Source: Methylocystis hirsuta (GTDB taxonomy: Bacteria; Pseudomonadota; Alphaproteobacteria; Rhizobiales; Beijerinckiaceae). From it: a stretch of 64,000 nt of DNA. The notes beneath the pieces are model-generated. The model had not been told where the DNA came from. It saw only the letters and a list, made by a program, of their open reading frames with translations, and did not search any database. A program made the position numbers and the translations under genes. Location: NCBI RefSeq assembly GCF_003722355.1, contig NZ_QWDD01000001.1, forward strand, positions 1,054,001 to 1,118,000, in the 5' to 3' direction. Below are positions 34,786-43,168 of the stretch, in pieces; positions within the stretch are counted from its first letter, which is position 1, and each line of letters opens with the position of its first letter.

Positions 34786-35853
34786 ATGGTGACGTTTCTG
34801 AGCGCGCGCGATATCGCCCGCATCGTTGGAGAAGTGGGCGCGCGACGCTTTTGGTTGCGGCTTGTCGACGATCTGCGTCACGATTTTATGCGCTGGGACG
34901 CGTTCGAGACGTCGCCGCGTTACGCGAGCCATTCGCCGCGCGGCGTCATCGAACTGATGCCGACGAGCGACGGCGAAGCTTTCGCCTTTAAATTCGTTAA
35001 CGGTCATCCCGGCAACACGCAATTCAACCTGCAGACGGTCGTCGCCTTCGGCGCCCTCGCCGACGTCGAAACCGGCTATCCGACGCTCATCGCCGACATG
35101 ACGCTCGCCACCGCCTTCCGAACCGGCGCCACGTCGGCTCTGGCGGCGGCGCATCTCGCGCGGCCCGACAGCAAGACGATGGCGCTGATCGGCCTTGGCG
35201 CCCAGTCGGAGTTTCAGGCGTGCGCCTTTCAGGCCGTTCTCGGCGTTGACCGGCTTCGGGTCTTCGATGTCGACCTTGACGCCGTCGAGAAGTTCGAGCG
35301 CAACATGGCCGACTTCGGCCTGACGATCATTCGGTGCGCAAACGCGCGCAGCGCCGCATCTGGCGCGGACATCATCACGACGATCACGGCGGATAAGAAA
35401 TTCGCCACGATACTCGCCGACGACATGGTTGGGCCTGGAACCCATATCAATGCGGTCGGCGGCGACTGTCCGGGCAAAACCGAGCTTGCGCGCGAACTGC
35501 TGCTGCGCTCGCAGATTTTTGTCGAATATGCGCCGCAGACGCGCAGGGAGGGCGAAATTCAGCAACTCGACCCTGAGCATCCGGTGACAGAACTGCGGGA
35601 GATTCTTGCGGGTCATCGACCAGGGCGCACCTCCAAAGACGCGATCACCATCTTCGACAGCGTCGGTTTCGCCATCGAGGATTTTTCGGTGTTGCGCCTG
35701 TTGCGCGATCTTGCGCGGGAGACCGGCGTCGGCCGCAAGATCGAGCTGATCGCTGAACCCGCAGACCCGAAGGATCTGTTCTCACTGCTGCATCCGCTCG
35801 ACGCGGAGCAGGAAGACGCCGCAACTCGCGTAAGGACGGAACAGCCCGCATGA
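34786..35853 (+). CDS. ocd: Ornithine cyclodeaminase
   Basis: This is a 355-residue ornithine cyclodeaminase/mu-crystallin family enzyme that converts ornithine to proline and ammonia with bound NAD. Features are FKFVNGHPGNTQFNLQTVVA (substrate region), TAFRTGATSALAAAHLARPD, the NAD loop LIGLGAQSEFQ, and GGDCPGKTELARELL with the catalytic Asp in the family position. The length is typical of the proline-forming Ocd. The ATG at 34786 follows GGAGAAGGC. It overlaps the next gene by four bases (ATGA), giving an arginine-to-proline two-gene operon under a divergent Lrp regulator. Confidence 0.9.
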   Translation: MVTFLSARDIARIVGEVGARRFWLRLVDDLRHDFMRWDAFETSPRYASHSPRGVIELMPTSDGEAFAFKFVNGHPGNTQFNLQTVVAFGALADVETGYPTLIADMTLATAFRTGATSALAAAHLARPDSKTMALIGLGAQSEFQACAFQAVLGVDRLRVFDVDLDAVEKFERNMADFGLTIIRCANARSAASGADIITTITADKKFATILADDMVGPGTHINAVGGDCPGKTELARELLLRSQIFVEYAPQTRREGEIQQLDPEHPVTELREILAGHRPGRTSKDAITIFDSVGFAIEDFSVLRLLRDLARETGVGRKIELIAEPADPKDLFSLLHPLDAEQEDAATRVRTEQPA

Positions 35854-36806
35854 TCGACGGACGTTCAATGCAAGAGAGCTCGCTGGTGAGCTTCGACGCT
35901 GAAGCTGCTGTATTGAACGATGCGCCGCGAAGCGACGCGCGCGCGGCTGCGCCGCCACGGCCTGCGCCTGCGCGTCGTGCGCTACTGATGTGCGCGCCGG
36001 ACTATTTCGGCGTCGACTACATCATCAACCCGTGGATGGAAAATCAGATCGGGCAAGCAGCGCTGCCGCGCGCGCAGGCGCAGTGGGAGAACTTGCGCGG
36101 CAAGCTGGCGGCGCATAGCGATATCGCCTTCGTCGCGCCGACGCCCGGCCTGCCGGACATGGTCTTCACCGCCAATGCGGGGCTAGCGATCGGCGAGAAG
36201 GCTGTCGTGAGCCGATTCCACGCCAAGGAGCGGCGGCCCGAGGAGCGTCTGTTTTGCGACTGGTTCGAAGCGCAAGGCTATTCGATCGCGCCCTGGCCGG
36301 AGAACGTTCCGTTTGAGGGCGCCGGCGACGCGCTTCTCGATCACGCGCGGGGCATTGTCTGGTGCGGATACGGCTGGCGCTCGGGCGAAACAGCCCCCAA
36401 GCATCTTCAAAAGATCTTCGGTCTGCGCGCCGTCGCGCTGAAGCTCGTCGATCCGCGCTTCTATCATCTCGACACCTGCTTCTGCCCGCTGAGCGGCGGC
36501 TGGCTGATGTATTACCCAGCGGCCTTTGACATCGCGTCGCGGGAAGCGATCCGCGCCATCGCGCCCGTGGAGAAGCGGATCGAAGTCGGCGAGAAAGACG
36601 CGCTCTCTTTCGCCTGCAACGCTGTCGAAGTCGCCGGGCGCGTTTTCCTCAACGACTGTTCCGACGATCTTCGTTCGCGCCTGATCGACGCGGGCTTCAT
36701 GCCCGTCGTCACGCCGCTCTCGGAATTCATGAAGGCGGGCGGCGCCGCGAAATGTCTGACGCTGCAGTTGCCGGGCGCCGCGTCCACGGTCATGCCGCGG
36801 GAATAA
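35850..36806 (+). CDS. Arginine dihydrolase/dimethylargininase-like guanidino hydrolase
   Basis: This is a 318-residue pentein-fold enzyme of the guanidino-group-modifying superfamily. The first 40 residues are Ala/Arg-rich and poorly conserved. The core has PDMVFTANAGL, FEGAGDALL, FYHLDTCFCPLSGGWLMYY (catalytic His) and AAKCLTLQL (catalytic Cys). The VFTANAG loop resembles cyanobacterial ArgZ/AgrE-type enzymes, which turn arginine into ornithine, ammonia and CO2; plain dimethylargininase or arginine deiminase activity is the alternative. Translational coupling to ornithine cyclodeaminase favours an ornithine-forming role. Its 3' end overlaps the convergent peroxiredoxin gene by 17 bases. Confidence 0.82.
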   Translation: MIDGRSMQESSLVSFDAEAAVLNDAPRSDARAAAPPRPAPARRALLMCAPDYFGVDYIINPWMENQIGQAALPRAQAQWENLRGKLAAHSDIAFVAPTPGLPDMVFTANAGLAIGEKAVVSRFHAKERRPEERLFCDWFEAQGYSIAPWPENVPFEGAGDALLDHARGIVWCGYGWRSGETAPKHLQKIFGLRAVALKLVDPRFYHLDTCFCPLSGGWLMYYPAAFDIASREAIRAIAPVEKRIEVGEKDALSFACNAVEVAGRVFLNDCSDDLRSRLIDAGFMPVVTPLSEFMKAGGAAKCLTLQLPGAASTVMPRE

Positions 36807-37347
36807 GCGTTTCTCCGCCGACCGGCCGGCTACAGGGGCAAAGCGCTCCGGTCCGCAAGGCGTCGAGCACGCGCAGCGTATCGTCCGGCGCGCGGCCGAC
36901 GTCGAGATTCGTCGCATAGACATGTTGAATGACATTGTCGGGATCGACGACGAAGGTGGCGCGATAGGCGACGCCTGAAGGCGCGCGCACGCCGAGGCCA
37001 TCGATCAGATCGCCCCTCGAGTCGGCGAACTGCCAGATCGGCAAGCTCTTCAGGTCGCGGTGGTCGCGCCGCCAAGCAAGCTTCACGAATTCATTGTCGG
37101 TCGAGCCGCCGAGAACGACGGCGTCGCGCTCGGCGAAATCGTTCGACAAGCGCGCGAAGGCCGCGATTTCCGTCGGACAAACGAAAGTAAAGTCCTTCGG
37201 ATAGAAGAAGATGATTTTCCACATGCCTGGAAAGCTCGTCTCGCAGAGCGTTTCGAAGGCTGTCTCGCCGTTTTCTTCGATCTCGTTGAATCCCGGCTTT
37301 ACGCCGGTGACAACGAAAGGCGGTATGCTGTCCCCAATTCCCAACAT
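36790..37347 (-). CDS. Two-cysteine peroxiredoxin (AhpC/TSA family)
   Basis: This is a 185-residue thiol peroxidase. The peroxidatic Cys57 is in DFTFVCPTEIAAF. A C-terminal pair CPCSRP (Cys170 and Cys172) provides the likely resolving cysteine, in place of the usual single C-P-A-N-W end of AhpC. FVVDPDNVIQHVY is the typical strand. AGGAG precedes the start. It is the last gene of a three-gene leftward operon with a small cysteine-containing protein and an IsdG-like monooxygenase. The pairing suggests control of heme or peroxide stress. No AhpD or AhpF gene is adjacent. Confidence 0.92.
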   Translation of the reverse strand: MLGIGDSIPPFVVTGVKPGFNEIEENGETAFETLCETSFPGMWKIIFFYPKDFTFVCPTEIAAFARLSNDFAERDAVVLGGSTDNEFVKLAWRRDHRDLKSLPIWQFADSRGDLIDGLGVRAPSGVAYRATFVVDPDNVIQHVYATNLDVGRAPDDTLRVLDALRTGALCPCSRPVGGETLIPAA

Positions 37348-37376
37348 GTCTTTCTCCTAGAAAACGCCGTCGGCGC

Positions 37377-37682
37377 TTATTGCGGATTGCTTCTGGAGAC
37401 AGTCGCGTCGAACTCCTCCAGCCTCGAGGCGCAGCGCGGTACAGTGTCGCCGCTTGGCGGGCCATAGAGTTCGGCGCGTCGCCAATCGATGAAGCGCTCT
37501 TCCGTCTCCCACATGGTCACCGAGAAATAGAGCACGTGCGGACCGCACTCCTTTCCCCTATGGAATTGAAAGCCGATGAGACCGGCCGCTTCCCGCAGGC
37601 GGACGCTTGTCTCTCGCCAAGCCGTTTCGAATGTTTCTTCGCAGCCCTTGACGACCTTGAACTGGTTCGAGGCCATGAACAT
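37377..37682 (-). CDS. Antibiotic-biosynthesis-monooxygenase/IsdG-like protein
   Basis: This is a 101-residue ABM-fold protein. The start MFMASNQFKVVKGCEETFE matches IsdG/heme-degrading-type members, which begin MF(I/M)ASN(R/Q)F. FQFHRGKECGPHVLYFSVTM and MWETEERFIDW are the middle strands. It may degrade heme or act on small aromatic substrates; the family is broad. The ATG at 37682 has AAGGA upstream; an in-frame ATG at 37730 would overlap the preceding gene. It lies 29 bases before the peroxiredoxin start. Confidence 0.78.
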   Translation of the reverse strand: MFMASNQFKVVKGCEETFETAWRETSVRLREAAGLIGFQFHRGKECGPHVLYFSVTMWETEERFIDWRRAELYGPPSGDTVPRCASRLEEFDATVSRSNPQ

Positions 37683-37714
37683 CGCGCGTTCCTTCTTTCC
37701 TGCTGCCGAATATT

Positions 37715-37957
37715 TCATGCCGTCTGCCACGCATGCTGCTGCGCACGACGCGACAGCGCGACGAGCGCGGCGAATTCGTCACATCGCTTGCGCATGCATT
37801 CATCGGAACAGGAAAGCGCATAGTGGCTGCGCAGCGCCGCAAGCCCATAGCCGGCAAGCTCGGTTTCATCGATCGACAGCCGCGCCGAGTATTGGTTCAT
37901 CGCTTCGGCGAGGATCGAATCAATGCGTTTTCTCTCGCGCGCCAGATCGCACATCAT
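37715..37957 (-). CDS. Small cysteine-containing protein of unknown function
   Basis: This is an 80-residue protein, MMCDLARERKRIDSILAEAM onward, predicted helical, with cysteines in MMCDLA, ALSCSDECMRKRCDEF. It is hydrophilic and has no export signal. The double ATG at 37957 and 37954 follows AAGGAGAG, one of the best ribosome sites in this stretch, which supports a real gene. It is first in the operon with the IsdG-like monooxygenase and peroxiredoxin. No family is recognised. The four cysteines at C-x3-C-x4-C-like spacing could bind a metal. Confidence 0.6.
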   Translation of the reverse strand: MMCDLARERKRIDSILAEAMNQYSARLSIDETELAGYGLAALRSHYALSCSDECMRKRCDEFAALVALSRRAQQHAWQTA

Positions 37958-38326
37958 TCTCTCCTTAGGGTCCCGGAACGCCACGCGCGGGTTGCGCGCC
38001 CGATTCTTTGATTGAGTTTTCCGATGTCGAAAGTCTCAGCGGCGCCGCGTGCATGGCACAAAGATTTAACAGGCGACTCCTTGCGTCAATACAATTGATC
38101 CTTCATCGGAAATCTTTTAGAAAGGCGGTGTCGTCAGATTTCTATTTGCGAAATATTCCTATTCGAAAGAACCGCAACATGAGTGTGCGCGTCGATCGGG
38201 CGCCCGCCGGTTGTGGCCATCACGCCGAGGCCATCGTTCCGGCGCAAATCTGGGTTCATTCGACGATGCGCCGCGAAGGCCTGGCTTCAGCGCCAACGCG
38301 GCAAGACCATGAACAAGGGAATGAAA
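37958..38326. other. Divergent intergenic region
   Basis: These 369 bases separate the leftward peroxide/heme operon from the rightward lipoprotein gene. The middle (about 38060-38160) is AT-rich and has TTTTAGAAA near 38115. That resembles half of an Irr-type (TTTAGAA...TTCTAAA) box, but the other half is missing. No gene is visible. Confidence 0.4.
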
Positions 38327-38614
38327 ATGCACAGCATCGCCACGCCCCGCCGGGTTAAGAAAGCCCTCGTTCTCGCGACGCTTCTGACGGCTTCCATGCC
38401 GCTGTATGGCTGCTACACGCCGGGTGAGCGCGCTGTCGGCGGCGGCATCATCGGCGGCCTGGGCGGCGCCGGCATTGGCGCGCTTGCCTCGGGCGGACTC
38501 GCCGGTCCGACGCTCGCCACTGCGGCGGTCGGCGCAGCGGGCGGCGCGATCATTGGCGCCGCGACGGCGCCGCGCCCATATTATGGACGCCGCTATCGGC
38601 GCCATTACTACTGA
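38327..38614 (+). CDS. Glycine-zipper lipoprotein
   Basis: This is a small envelope lipoprotein of about 95 residues. The signal peptide ends in lipobox LYGC, after which come glycine-zipper repeats (GGGIIGGLGGAGIGALASGG and AAVGAAGGAIIGAA) of the type found in OmpA-like/SlyB-like membrane-associating proteins. An aromatic-basic tail follows (PRPYYGRRYRRHYY). Three close in-frame ATGs exist (38309, 38321, 38327). AAGGGA ends at 38320, which best fits 38327. The function is unknown; similar proteins are induced by envelope stress. Confidence 0.75.
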   Translation: MHSIATPRRVKKALVLATLLTASMPLYGCYTPGERAVGGGIIGGLGGAGIGALASGGLAGPTLATAAVGAAGGAIIGAATAPRPYYGRRYRRHYY

Positions 38615-38633
38615 GACAGGACGGTCTCGCTCA

Positions 38634-39377
38634 ATGTGCGGGCGCTTTACGCAGCATCTTTCCTGGGAGGAGCTCCAGCGGCTTGCCGATTTGATCGGCC
38701 AGCCGCGCAATCTGCAGCCGCGCTACAATGTGGCGCCGACGACGATGATCGAGGTCATCAGGCCGACGCCGGCGGGACATGAGCTTGTCCAGATGCGCTG
38801 GGGTTTCGCGCCCTCCTGGTGGAAGAAGCCCCTGCGCGAACTGCCTGCAACCTTCAATGCGCGCGCCGAGACGATCGCCGAAAAACCGATGTTTCGCTCG
38901 GCCTTCGCATCTCGGCGCTGCATTATCCCAGCGTCGGGCTTCTATGAATGGACCGGGGCGAAAGGCGCCAGGAGTCCGCATTATTTCACGGCGCCCGACG
39001 GCCGCCCGCTCGCATTCGCCGGCTTGTGCGAGACCTGTCGCGACGTCGAGAGCGATGCGAAGATCGACTCCGCGACGATCATCGTCGGTCCAGCGAATGG
39101 CTGGATGCGCCGTTTCCATGATCGCATGCCGGTCATTCTCGACTGGCGCGACGCCAACGCGTGGATGTCGGGCGAGGATCCCAGCGCATTGCTCCGCGCG
39201 CCGCCCGAAGAGGCTCTGCAGGAATGGATCGTGTCGCCGCGCGTCAACCGTTCGGGCGACGCCGACGACGATCCGGCGCTGATCGCCCCGAGCCTCACGG
39301 CCTCTGATCTTATCGATCGCCTCGGCGCCCTGTCCGGCGAAGCGAATCACCCGAGTTCGAAGGTCGTGACGCCGTAG
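38634..39377 (+). CDS. HMCES/YedK (SOS response-associated peptidase family)
   Basis: This is a 247-residue SRAP-domain protein. YedK/HMCES forms a covalent thiazolidine crosslink with abasic sites in single-stranded DNA through Cys2 and shields them during replication. The start MCGRFTQHLS gives Cys2 after Met removal. RYNVAPTTMIEVI, NARAETIAEKPMF (Asn), PASGFYEWTG (Glu) and RFHDRMPVIL (His) complete the active site. It starts 19 bases after the lipoprotein stop. Its 3' end overlaps the convergent GNAT by 31 bases. Confidence 0.93.
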   Translation: MCGRFTQHLSWEELQRLADLIGQPRNLQPRYNVAPTTMIEVIRPTPAGHELVQMRWGFAPSWWKKPLRELPATFNARAETIAEKPMFRSAFASRRCIIPASGFYEWTGAKGARSPHYFTAPDGRPLAFAGLCETCRDVESDAKIDSATIIVGPANGWMRRFHDRMPVILDWRDANAWMSGEDPSALLRAPPEEALQEWIVSPRVNRSGDADDDPALIAPSLTASDLIDRLGALSGEANHPSSKVVTP

Positions 39378-40186
39378 CAGCGGTCGACGCGTCCTGGCGG
39401 CGTTCCTTCCGTATACATGCGCGCCGTGTCGAACACGGCGGTCATCTGGCGTCGCTTCGCCAGCGCGATGGCGGCGGCGTTTGCTTCGGGCGTATCGAGA
39501 AATACGGCCGCGCCGGCGGCGCGCGCGCATAAGCCTTGAAACAGCGCATCTGCAATCTGTGGATCGTCCGCGAACAGCGGCCCGATCTTGTAGCCGTCGC
39601 GACACGCGCGCAGCACGCCATAGCCGGCGAGCCGGCCTTGCTTCACCACGGCGAGCGCCGCGCTCTGCGGCTGAGCGATCCAGCGCGAGAGAAACTTCGG
39701 TCGCGACGTCGGAAAGACTGTTTGGTCATATCGCACGATCTCGTCGAAGGGAACTTCAGTCAATTCAGTCAGGTCGGGAGGCGCTTCGCCGTCGCCGACG
39801 CATCGATGACGTATGTTGCGATAGGCAAATTTGAATCCGTGCCGCGCATAAGTCTGCTGAAGGTCGATCGCGGCGTCGAGCCCGACATTGCGCGCCTGAA
39901 CATGCCGCAGCGCGACGTCCAAGAGCCGAAGGCCGACGCCCTGTCCACGGTAGGGCGGACGAACGATAAAAAGCCCGACGTAGCCGAAGGACTCGTCATA
40001 GGCGACGGCGGAAACGCAGCCCAGAGGCTCGCCCGCGCGTTCGGCGATGAAGAACCCTTTCGGATCGACGGCGTAGAAACTCTCCGCGTCATAACGTCCG
40101 GGATTCCAGCCCTCGGCCGCGGCCCAATCGAGCGCGCGATCAACTTCGCTCTTGGACATTCGGCGAATGACGATGTCTTCCAACAT
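39347..40186 (-). CDS. GNAT family N-acetyltransferase (two-domain)
   Basis: This is a 279-residue acetyltransferase. The N-terminal GNAT domain has the acetyl-CoA loop VRPPYRGQGVGLRLLDVALR and GFFIAERAGEPLGCVSAV. The C-terminal half (about 150-275) is the second-domain type seen in YitH-like GNATs (KQGRLAGYGVLRACRDGYKI). The substrate is unknown. It is probably downstream in the same transcript as the PRPP-synthetase fusion, 51 bases away. Confidence 0.88.
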   Translation of the reverse strand: MLEDIVIRRMSKSEVDRALDWAAAEGWNPGRYDAESFYAVDPKGFFIAERAGEPLGCVSAVAYDESFGYVGLFIVRPPYRGQGVGLRLLDVALRHVQARNVGLDAAIDLQQTYARHGFKFAYRNIRHRCVGDGEAPPDLTELTEVPFDEIVRYDQTVFPTSRPKFLSRWIAQPQSAALAVVKQGRLAGYGVLRACRDGYKIGPLFADDPQIADALFQGLCARAAGAAVFLDTPEANAAAIALAKRRQMTAVFDTARMYTEGTPPGRVDRCYGVTTFELG

Positions 40187-40237
40187 GCGAGGCTTGTGGC
40201 GCGAGTCGCTGCAGGACGCAACCAGAGCGCCCGGCGG

Positions 40238-41758
40238 CTAGGGACCGTCCTCCAGAAGCTGCGTGATCGAACCATTTGCATGCAGGCGTCTGATCGCCTC
40301 GGCCAGGAGACCGGCGACGCTGACCACAATCAACCGATCGCCAAGCGCGGCCGCCATGGAGGGTTGCAGCCGCACTGAATCGGTGATGATGAGCTGGTCG
40401 ATCGGCGCGTTCTTTAGCGCGGACGCAGCCTTTTCGGAAAAGACGCCGTGGGTCGCTGCGACCCAGACGTGCGCCGCGCCATTGGCGCGGCAGGCCGCAG
40501 CGGTGCGCGCCACCGTGCCGCCGCCGGCGATGAGGTCGTCGATGATGATCGCGGTGCGATCCTTTACGTCGCCCGCGAAAATATCGCCAACGACGTGGCC
40601 CTCGCTTCGATATTTATCCATGAAGGCCTTGGCCACGGGCCGCTTCAGCATGCGTTCAAGCCGCAGCCGAAAAAGCTCCGCGCGCTTCTCGCCGCCGAGA
40701 TCGGGAGAGACGACCGCGACAGGCCTGTCCCCGATGTTGGCCAGGACATGACGCGCAAACAGCGCCTGAGCGTCAAGGTGAACCGTCTCGCAACGAAAGG
40801 CGTTCTGAAAAGCGGCGATGTTGTGTACGTCGACGCAGACCACACGATCCGTTCCGAGCGCTTCAAACAGCTGCGCGACATAGCGCGTGGTGACCGGATC
40901 GCGGGGCTTGGTGCGCCGGTCCTTGCGCGCGAAGCACAGATAGGGCGTGACGGCCGTGACGCGCTGAGCGCCCGCGTCCTTCAGCGCGCCGACGAAGAAC
41001 AGCAGTTTACACAGCTTGTCGGCGCTGCTGGCGATGTGATCGCCATTCAGGGTGAAGACGATGTAGCAGTCGCGGCCGCGCACATTTTCGAGCGGCCGGA
41101 TCTTATATTCGCCGTCTTCGAACTCGCGGTCTTCCAGCGGCGCGAGCTCAGCGCCAAGCGCCTGTGCGACATCTTCGCCAGCAGATATGCTGGCGCCGAG
41201 CGCGAAGAGCGCAAGGCCGCTGTCCGCTGTTTCGCGCGTCGCCCGTCTGGGCGCGCCATCCAGAACATGCGCCGAAATCGCGGTGAGCGCCGAGTCGATC
41301 GTGCTCCCGTCTTCCGAAAGCGGCGCCACCAGAATTTCCACAATGGCGCGATCGCGTCCACGTTCCGCGCTGGTGTATTGCGCGAGCACGGGTTGGCCGG
41401 TTCGCCGCACCTCCTTGAACAGACGACGCAGCCGCACCGCGCCGCGGCGATTTCCCGCTTCGCTCAGCCTGTCGCCGATCCGGTACGGGCCCAGCAACAC
41501 CGCCGCCGCCGCCACGCCTTCGGTCAGGACGCCGTCGCCGTCCGGTCCCTCAAATCGATGAACGAACAAGCTTTCGGCGGCGCCGCGCTCTTCCGGCGCA
41601 AAGCTGATCGCGCTTCGCCGAGGCGCGACAGCGCCGGCGCGCGCCGCCTCCCAGCGCTCATGTACGAGATCGAGCTCCAGTCGTTTCGGCTGAGGCGCGA
41701 AGTCCAGACGTTCGAAAAGCCGCTTGAGCGGTGGTTCGGTCTGCGCCATCGTCGTCAT
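40238..41758 (-). CDS. PAS-like domain fused to ribose-phosphate pyrophosphokinase
   Basis: This is a 506-residue protein. The C-terminal 310 residues are a PRPP synthetase, making 5-phosphoribosyl 1-pyrophosphate from ribose 5-phosphate and ATP. Family marks are ALGASISAGEDVAQALGAEL, EFEDGEYKIRPLENVRGRD, CFARKDRRTKPRDPVTTRY, VVSPDLGGEKRAELF and the PRPP-binding loop AIIIDDLIAGGGTVART. The first 185 residues are not part of normal Prs. They carry LDLVHERWEAAR and PLSEDGSTID, resembling a PAS_5-type sensor domain. A normal Prs has about 310-320 residues. It belongs to a cluster with RtcB, archease and a phosphoribosyltransferase. The start ATG at 41758 follows AGAAGG. Confidence 0.87.
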   Translation of the reverse strand: MTTMAQTEPPLKRLFERLDFAPQPKRLELDLVHERWEAARAGAVAPRRSAISFAPEERGAAESLFVHRFEGPDGDGVLTEGVAAAAVLLGPYRIGDRLSEAGNRRGAVRLRRLFKEVRRTGQPVLAQYTSAERGRDRAIVEILVAPLSEDGSTIDSALTAISAHVLDGAPRRATRETADSGLALFALGASISAGEDVAQALGAELAPLEDREFEDGEYKIRPLENVRGRDCYIVFTLNGDHIASSADKLCKLLFFVGALKDAGAQRVTAVTPYLCFARKDRRTKPRDPVTTRYVAQLFEALGTDRVVCVDVHNIAAFQNAFRCETVHLDAQALFARHVLANIGDRPVAVVSPDLGGEKRAELFRLRLERMLKRPVAKAFMDKYRSEGHVVGDIFAGDVKDRTAIIIDDLIAGGGTVARTAAACRANGAAHVWVAATHGVFSEKAASALKNAPIDQLIITDSVRLQPSMAAALGDRLIVVSVAGLLAEAIRRLHANGSITQLLEDGP

Positions 41759-41788
41759 TTCTTGAAACCTTCTGTCGTTGCAATGATG

Positions 41789-42445
41789 TTATTCGTCCAC
41801 CGCGCCGCGACTCGGGCAAAGATACTCGACAAACCATTTGGTCGCGCGCTCGACGGCGCTCTCCAATGTGCCGGGCTCCTCGAAGAGATGGGTGGCGCCG
41901 GGAATGATGTCGAGACGGTTCCGGCATCTGAGCAGCTGCTGCGCGCTGCGATTGAGTTCAATCACGCCATAGTCCAGTCCGCCGACGATCAGCAACGTCG
42001 GCGCTTGAACCCGCCGCAGCGCGTCGCCTGCAAGATCTGGCCGACCGCCGCGCGAGACGACGGCGGCGACGCTTGGTTCGTTTGCCGCGGCGACGAGCGC
42101 GGCGGCGGCGCCCGTGCTCGCCCCGAACAGCCCGATGGGCAAGCGAGCGGCGTCACTTTCCGCCGTCCAGTCGATCGCCTCGCCGACGCGCGCGCCGAGC
42201 AGCGGAATATCGAAGACGTTGCGCCGGAATTCGCCTTCCTCGGCGGTGAGGAGATCGAACAGCAAACAGGCGAATCCCTGCGCGACAAGTCGCTCGGCGA
42301 CAAATCTGTTGCGCGGACTGAAGCGCGAGGAGCCGCTGCCATGCGCGAAAATGACAAGCCCCTGTGGCGATTGAGGCAGGTACAGCGATCCTTCCAATCG
42401 ATGGGGGCCGATTGCAACGTTGGCGGTCGTGAAGTCGCTCGTCAT
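41789..42445 (-). CDS. Alpha/beta hydrolase (dienelactone hydrolase-like)
   Basis: This is a 218-residue alpha/beta hydrolase. The nucleophile serine is in GLFGASTGAAAAL, the likely acid is in IVGGLDYGVIEL and the histidine is in GATHLFEEPG. The oxyanion region is VIFAHGSGSSRFSPRNR. This short type is often found beside phosphoribosyltransferases in stress-type clusters, and one occurs here too. The start follows GAGGTCCC. It is divergent from the HPF/cold-shock gene and 30 bases upstream of the PRPP gene. The substrate is unknown. Confidence 0.87.
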   Translation of the reverse strand: MTSDFTTANVAIGPHRLEGSLYLPQSPQGLVIFAHGSGSSRFSPRNRFVAERLVAQGFACLLFDLLTAEEGEFRRNVFDIPLLGARVGEAIDWTAESDAARLPIGLFGASTGAAAALVAAANEPSVAAVVSRGGRPDLAGDALRRVQAPTLLIVGGLDYGVIELNRSAQQLLRCRNRLDIIPGATHLFEEPGTLESAVERATKWFVEYLCPSRGAVDE

Positions 42446-42593
42446 CGGGACCTCGTGCAGATTGGACGTTTCAGCCTACATGGCGTCCTACATGGCGTCG
42501 CAGTATGAATCTTCTTGTGGAGAAACCGCTGAGCCCTCGCCATATTCCCTTAAGGACGCTCGCTCGTCCGCCTCAGTTCAGAGGGAGGTTCGC

Positions 42594-43157
42594 ATGCAAA
42601 CGCAGCCGAAGATAGATTTCCAGGGCGTTGAGCCGTCATCCCGCCAGCAAGAACAAATCATGCGACAGATAGAAAAGCTCGAGGATCGCTACGGACGTGC
42701 GACAGCCTGTCGCGTCGTCGTGAAGGGTCCGGGCGCGCATCATCACACGGGCGGGCTCTATGAGATCAACCTGCATCTCGTCCTTCCAGACAAGCGCGAG
42801 GTCGCGATCGAGCGCACGCCCCATCAGGACGAGCGGTTCCAGGATTTCGATTTCGCGCTCAATGACGCGTTCAAGCGGGCGCGGCGCCGTTTGCAGGACC
42901 AGGTTCGGCGCATGCGCGGGAAAGTGAAGCATCACGAGACCGCGCCGACCGGCGTCGTGAAGAAAATGGTGGCCGAGGATGGCTACGGCTTCATCGAAGC
43001 GCCCGACGGTCGCGAGATCTACTTCCACCGCAACAGCGTTGAAGGTTCCGAATTTGACGCGTTGAAGCCCGGCGTGCGCGTTCGCTATAGCGAGGAGGAG
43101 GGCAGAGAGGGCCCGCAAGCCAGCCGCGTCACGCCCCTCGGCCGCGACGCCGCCTGA
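42594..43157 (+). CDS. HPF/RaiA-like ribosome-associated protein fused to cold-shock domain
   Basis: This is a 187-residue fusion. Residues 1-105 form an HPF/RaiA (S30AE) domain, with VVVKGPGAHHHTGGLYEINL and DFDFALNDAFKRARRRLQDQ, which in relatives binds the 30S decoding centre and hibernates ribosomes. Residues 120-185 form a cold-shock domain (GVVKKMVAEDGYGFIEAPDG, IYFHRNSV), a single-strand RNA binder. GGGAGG lies before the start. It is the first rightward gene of the archease-RtcB run, 11 bases before archease. The cold-shock domain replaces the usual long-HPF C-terminal dimer domain. It probably protects ribosomes or RNA under stress. Confidence 0.92.
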   Translation: MQTQPKIDFQGVEPSSRQQEQIMRQIEKLEDRYGRATACRVVVKGPGAHHHTGGLYEINLHLVLPDKREVAIERTPHQDERFQDFDFALNDAFKRARRRLQDQVRRMRGKVKHHETAPTGVVKKMVAEDGYGFIEAPDGREIYFHRNSVEGSEFDALKPGVRVRYSEEEGREGPQASRVTPLGRDAA

Positions 43158-43168
43158 CTTCCGCTACG

